From NCBI GenBank assembly GCA_047967505.1, contig CM106541.1: 64,000 nt of DNA; one strand, given 5' to 3'. Every line of letters starts with the position of its first letter. Positions within the stretch are counted from its first letter, which is position 1. The position numbers were made by a program, and so were the translations under genes. Positions 60,616-64,000 of the stretch are shown piece by piece. The notes under the pieces were generated by a model that worked only from the letters and a program-made list of their open reading frames with translations, had not been told where the DNA came from and did no database searches. This DNA is from Dipteris shenzhenensis. Its lineage: Eukaryota > Polypodiophyta > Polypodiopsida > Gleicheniales.

Positions 60616-63600
60616 ATGGATCTTGAGGCTACAGCATTTGTCAATGGTATGACACTGAAATACAATGGAAGAATTTATGCCCCAAAGGACTTCACAAACT
60701 GGACAGTTGTTGACACAACAAAGAAAGCATGGTTCTTGGTCTTAAGTAAAGGAAATCTCATTCTAGTGATGACAAAGAGAGAGTTGGAGAAAGATGAGTG
60801 CGCATCAAATGTATCTTTCTCCAAGAGCAATTTGATTCAAGGGGGCACCTTAGTAGGAATAAAAATTGAAAAAGACAGCAGTACAATGATGATTTACACA
60901 AAGTCAAGAATGAGCAACAGATCGTTTCTTCTTTCTAAGAGAGATGCAATGCACTTTGTGATGCCGCCGCCAAAAGCACCTAGATTTCTTGAATTGGTTC
61001 CTGCATTGGAGATCCTTCAACATGTGTGGGAGGAATTTCCCATTGAGGAAGCAAGAAAAATGCAGTCAAAGATTATCCTTGAATACTTTCAGGGTGTCAT
61101 CCAACAAGGTTCAACTTCATCGGAGGGACCTAAGGTGCAAGAATCCACACATGAGAAAGGAAGTGATGAGACACGCCATGTAGATTTGGTTCATGGTAAT
61201 ACAAATGAGAGAGGAAGTGGAGTGGATGAGACAGAACACATTGTAGCAATGGATGAGGGTCTTGTACGCGTGGATGCTTACAAGGGATCTACATCTGAGA
61301 CATGAATTGAATTGGTGGAGACCGGACATGCACATGCATCTCAGACAGAAATTGAATTGAGTGAGACACGACATGCATCAGATAAGACAGGACATGCACA
61401 CACATCTCTTGTTCATGGTATTACTCACTTAGATGGTGTAACTCTCGGGGGGGTCACTCATCATATGTAACCCTATCACGTGAGTTCGACAGAAGGATAT
61501 TTTCTATTCCTAAAATTTACAGAAATAAATATACATAAGGGACTATTTAAAATAGTTTTGGAAAAAATTTACAGATTTGTATAGAAAAGGGGTACATTTT
61601 ATAAATGAAAAAATTTACAGATAAGGGATTTTAAATATAGGCCTTGAACGCACGTGATATAGAAGGTTTATACATAGTGACCCCCCCGAGGTGTAACTCA
61701 TGAAGTTGATGGAATAACAGAACAAGTGAAGCCCTTAAGTATACCTGAAGTTGAGGCAATAGAAGAAGAAGTAGGGCGATCTAAAGCAGTTCACATTGAG
61801 CCTCTAAAAAATAAACCTCGACGTCAAACGCAAAAGGCAAGTACTTCACGAGCTACAGTTCCAAGTCCTATAACTGGAAAAAGAGGTCGTTCATATACAA
61901 AGAAAGGGCAAAGAAGAGAAGAGGAAGAACATGAAGAGGATGCGGAGGGTCTTGAAATGGAGTCAGATCTAGAAGCAGAAATGTTATCAATGAAGAACCT
62001 AAATCTTCACTTGAATGAGGCTGTGACAGATGAGGATCCAGGATATATATGGGGACAGAAGACTCAAGTTATACATGCTTCAACAGTGGTCAAAGCAAGT
62101 GTCTTCACCAACAGCAGGACCTTAGATACAGCCTATGCTGAAAAGATTTTTCAGGCTTTGATTGATGGAAAAAAACCAGTTGTTTCTAATTTGGTACTCC
62201 GTCCAAGAACATTTTGGCCAGTCATGGGAGATTATAGTCAATCCATCAATTTCTCTCAGCCTATAGATTTTGAGATGCAATTCACTAAGTTCCTCGGAAA
62301 ACAAGTTCCCTCACTTCAAGAAGGACAGAGTTCAGTGAATGATCCAGAACGACATATAAGGGATGCCAAGAGAAATTTCTTAGCTCATTGTACATTTGAG
62401 GCAATAGATGGTCAGCACTATGCCTATGCTTGTAATGAGCGCTCTAGAGATGCATACAAGAAAGGAGAAATTACTTATCAAACTTTCGCGAGTGTGCCTC
62501 AATTTCACTACTATTCTGCATGCATCTGTATCTTCAAGAACGAGAAGAAATATTTGATTGAGTCGGAAAGACTTAATCATGACATTTATGCACTACGAAA
62601 AATCACCTCCACTTCAGAGATGTTGCTCAAAGCTAGGACCATATGGAAAACTTTTAATTCTCCTTTGACCACTCTCAAAAGAACTGCAACTAAAGTGGAA
62701 GCGGATAATCTTGTTGACTTCTACACATGCTTGAGTGCCATTGTACCAAGGGGAAAGCAGGAAAGAGCTGAGGTGATTACAAGCTTCAAGACAGTAAGGG
62801 ATAGGTATCAAGACTACACAAGCATACTTTTCCGTAGTGATGAAGTTTTTCATCAGATCAAAGACGTGTGTCTTGCATGTGAGAAAGGAGATGTTACATA
62901 TGAGGCTCCATCATTGACTAAAGAGAAGGCAAAGAAGATTGAGAAAAAAGAGATGACAGCTCGGATGTGGAGGCCTTTAAGAAACCTACCAGATAAATAC
63001 GCAAGTCTTGCTGCAGAGAAATTAATGTCAAAAGAATGGTTTTTTGGCAAAAAGGATAAAGATCATTGCATGGAAGATAACATCATCCAACAGGTCAAGC
63101 GTGATGCAGTAAAGAGTGCAATTGAATATTTATTGGGAGAAAAAAATATTCCAATCAGCCAATGTAAAATTGATCATAACATTGTGAGGCAGATGGCATC
63201 AACTTTACCGTCAGCTAAACAGAAGGCTTGGGCGCATAAATGGGTGAAGGTAGAAGATGATGGATCTGAAATTACTCCCTCTATGAGAAGTGACATTCCG
63301 GAAAATGTGTATGCATATGCACAAAAAGTCATCAATAACCACACTCTCAGAAAAGAAAAGACTTTGAACAAGGGCTTTTATTTCATACATGAAATCATTT
63401 CAGAGTCTGGAAAGAGTGTTGAGTGCAAGGGAGTTTCATTGAGTGATTTTTTGTCCGACGACACTGCTTGGGAGAGACCTCAGCTTTTCTTTGTCTATGA
63501 AATATCAGTGGATGACATCCGTCCATTCCTTGACAGAATATTACATACCACCATTGGTAGAGTGGGACAATGTAATATAGTCATATTTGCTGATAAAGAT

Positions 63601-64000
63601 GACAAGGAACAAATGTCTACTACCCTAGAAAAACAATATGGCAATGAGCTCAAGATTTACAATGGGATATACTCAAGAAAAAGGGACAAGAGAGAATGCG
63701 GTCTCAAGATACAGAGTCTAGAAACCTTTTTCTTGTGCATGAAGAACCCTTACAATGATCACTCCTTACAAAACAATATAAGAGGGAATGCAAAGAGATT
63801 GCAACTACTGCTGGAAGAGCATGAAGCTCCAAGTCCCCTCCATCGCAACGCAAATCACTATGAAAGGCCAGCAAAAAGTGCTGATCTTTTAATTAGTATG
63901 ATGGAATTTTTGCTACCGTCTGGATGGGAAGTCACATTGTGCCGAATGGGACATCTGTTCGAAGCTCTTATCAGAAAAGGACACAATGTAAATATTATTG
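60616..64000 (+). pseudogene. Copy 2 of the large unknown gene family, one stop and a MITE inside; runs off the window
   Basis: ATG at 60616 follows a possible splice acceptor (GAATACAG). The first segment encodes MTLKYNGRIYAPKDFTNWTV, KAWFLVLSKGNLILVMTKRE and LEILQHVWEEFPIEEARKM, ending at TGA 61303-61305. The same frame stays open beyond that to the MITE at 61444. After the MITE it is open from 61699 to the window end (2302 nt). The linker is acidic and basic (NKPRRQTQKA, KRGRSYTKKGQRREEEEHEE; likely nuclear). Conserved blocks follow: EDPGYIWGQKT, SNLVLRPRTFWPV, FEAIDGQHYAYAC, YLIESERLNHDIYALRK, DRYQDYTSILFRSDEVFHQI and SKEWFFGKKDKDHC. The C-terminal region ERPQLFFVYE ... CNIVIFADKDDKEQM ... 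HYERPAKSADLLISMMEFLL and GWEVTLCRMG...KGHNVNII resembles, by pattern, a methyltransferase without its catalytic residues. Length exceeds 1040 residues. The near-intact frame suggests a recently functional gene. Confidence 0.75.
61444..61690. mobile_element. 247 bp MITE inserted in copy 2
   Basis: Perfect 15 bp terminal inverted repeats (CTCGGGGGGGTCACT at 61444-61458 and its reverse complement at 61676-61690) are followed by an imperfect inverted continuation (CTATCACGTGAGTTC left, GAACGCACGTGATATAG right). The flanks share GTGTAACT (61436-61443 and 61691-61698), an 8 bp target duplication; because the edges overlap it could be read as up to 10 bp. The interior is AT-rich with three AATTTACAGA words and no ORF. 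An 8 bp duplication fits a hAT-type element, but the termini are not a classic hAT sequence. Confidence 0.88.

Overview
The window looks like a gene-poor, repeat-rich nuclear stretch of a land plant. The evidence is degenerate TTTAGGG/CCCTAAA (plant-type) telomere-like arrays, plant Ty1/copia and Ty3/gypsy elements with an initiator-Met-tRNA type primer site, and one ordinary plant gene with short GT-AG introns. Two transposase-like families are present that I associate more with algae, bryophytes, lycophytes, ferns and animals than with flowering plants. The low gene density (one clear host gene in 64 kb) and layered insertions suggest a large genome, so a seed-free plant such as a fern or lycophyte is my best guess. 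The sequence alone cannot prove it.

Layout. 0-3.7 kb: a partial unknown ORF (+) and a broken multi-exon transposase-like gene (-). 3.7-10.3 kb: low-complexity and duplicated DNA, then a decayed LINE (+). 10.3-15.3 kb: palindromic repeats, a TTTAGGG-like array, a 142 bp tandem pair, a ~120 bp tandem array and a 1.5 kb pyrimidine/purine tract, all except the 142 bp pair sprinkled with or flanking TTGC-N4-GCAA palindromes. 15.3-18.7 kb: a broken copy of a large unknown gene (copy 1). 18.9-27.2 kb: short tandem repeats and gypsy and copia fragments. 27.9-29.2 kb: an intact four-exon gene for a seven-helix DUF300/TMEM184 (LAZ1-like) protein. 30-40 kb: short duplications and a decayed gypsy element (-) with large microsatellites. 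40.6-46.5 kb: a nearly intact, young copia element with 139 bp LTRs and a 5 bp target duplication. 46.7-50 kb: a segmental duplicate and a copia LTR-gag fragment. 50.7-54.5 kb: a two-ORF DDE transposase-like unit (-). 54.6-58.4 kb: a CCCTAAA-like array followed by a polypurine array punctuated by the GC-rich palindrome GCTGCCGCGGCAGC. 60.6 kb to the end: copy 2 of the large unknown gene (+), interrupted by a 247 bp MITE and running off the window.

The most interesting signal is the repeated plan at the two ends: a transposase-like gene pointing left, a telomere-like array, a strand-asymmetric palindrome-rich tract, and a >1000-residue gene of the same unrecognised family pointing right. The C-terminal part of that family looks to me like a degenerate beta-class amino-methyltransferase fold. 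Whether these parts form one large mobile element is a hypothesis that can be tested.
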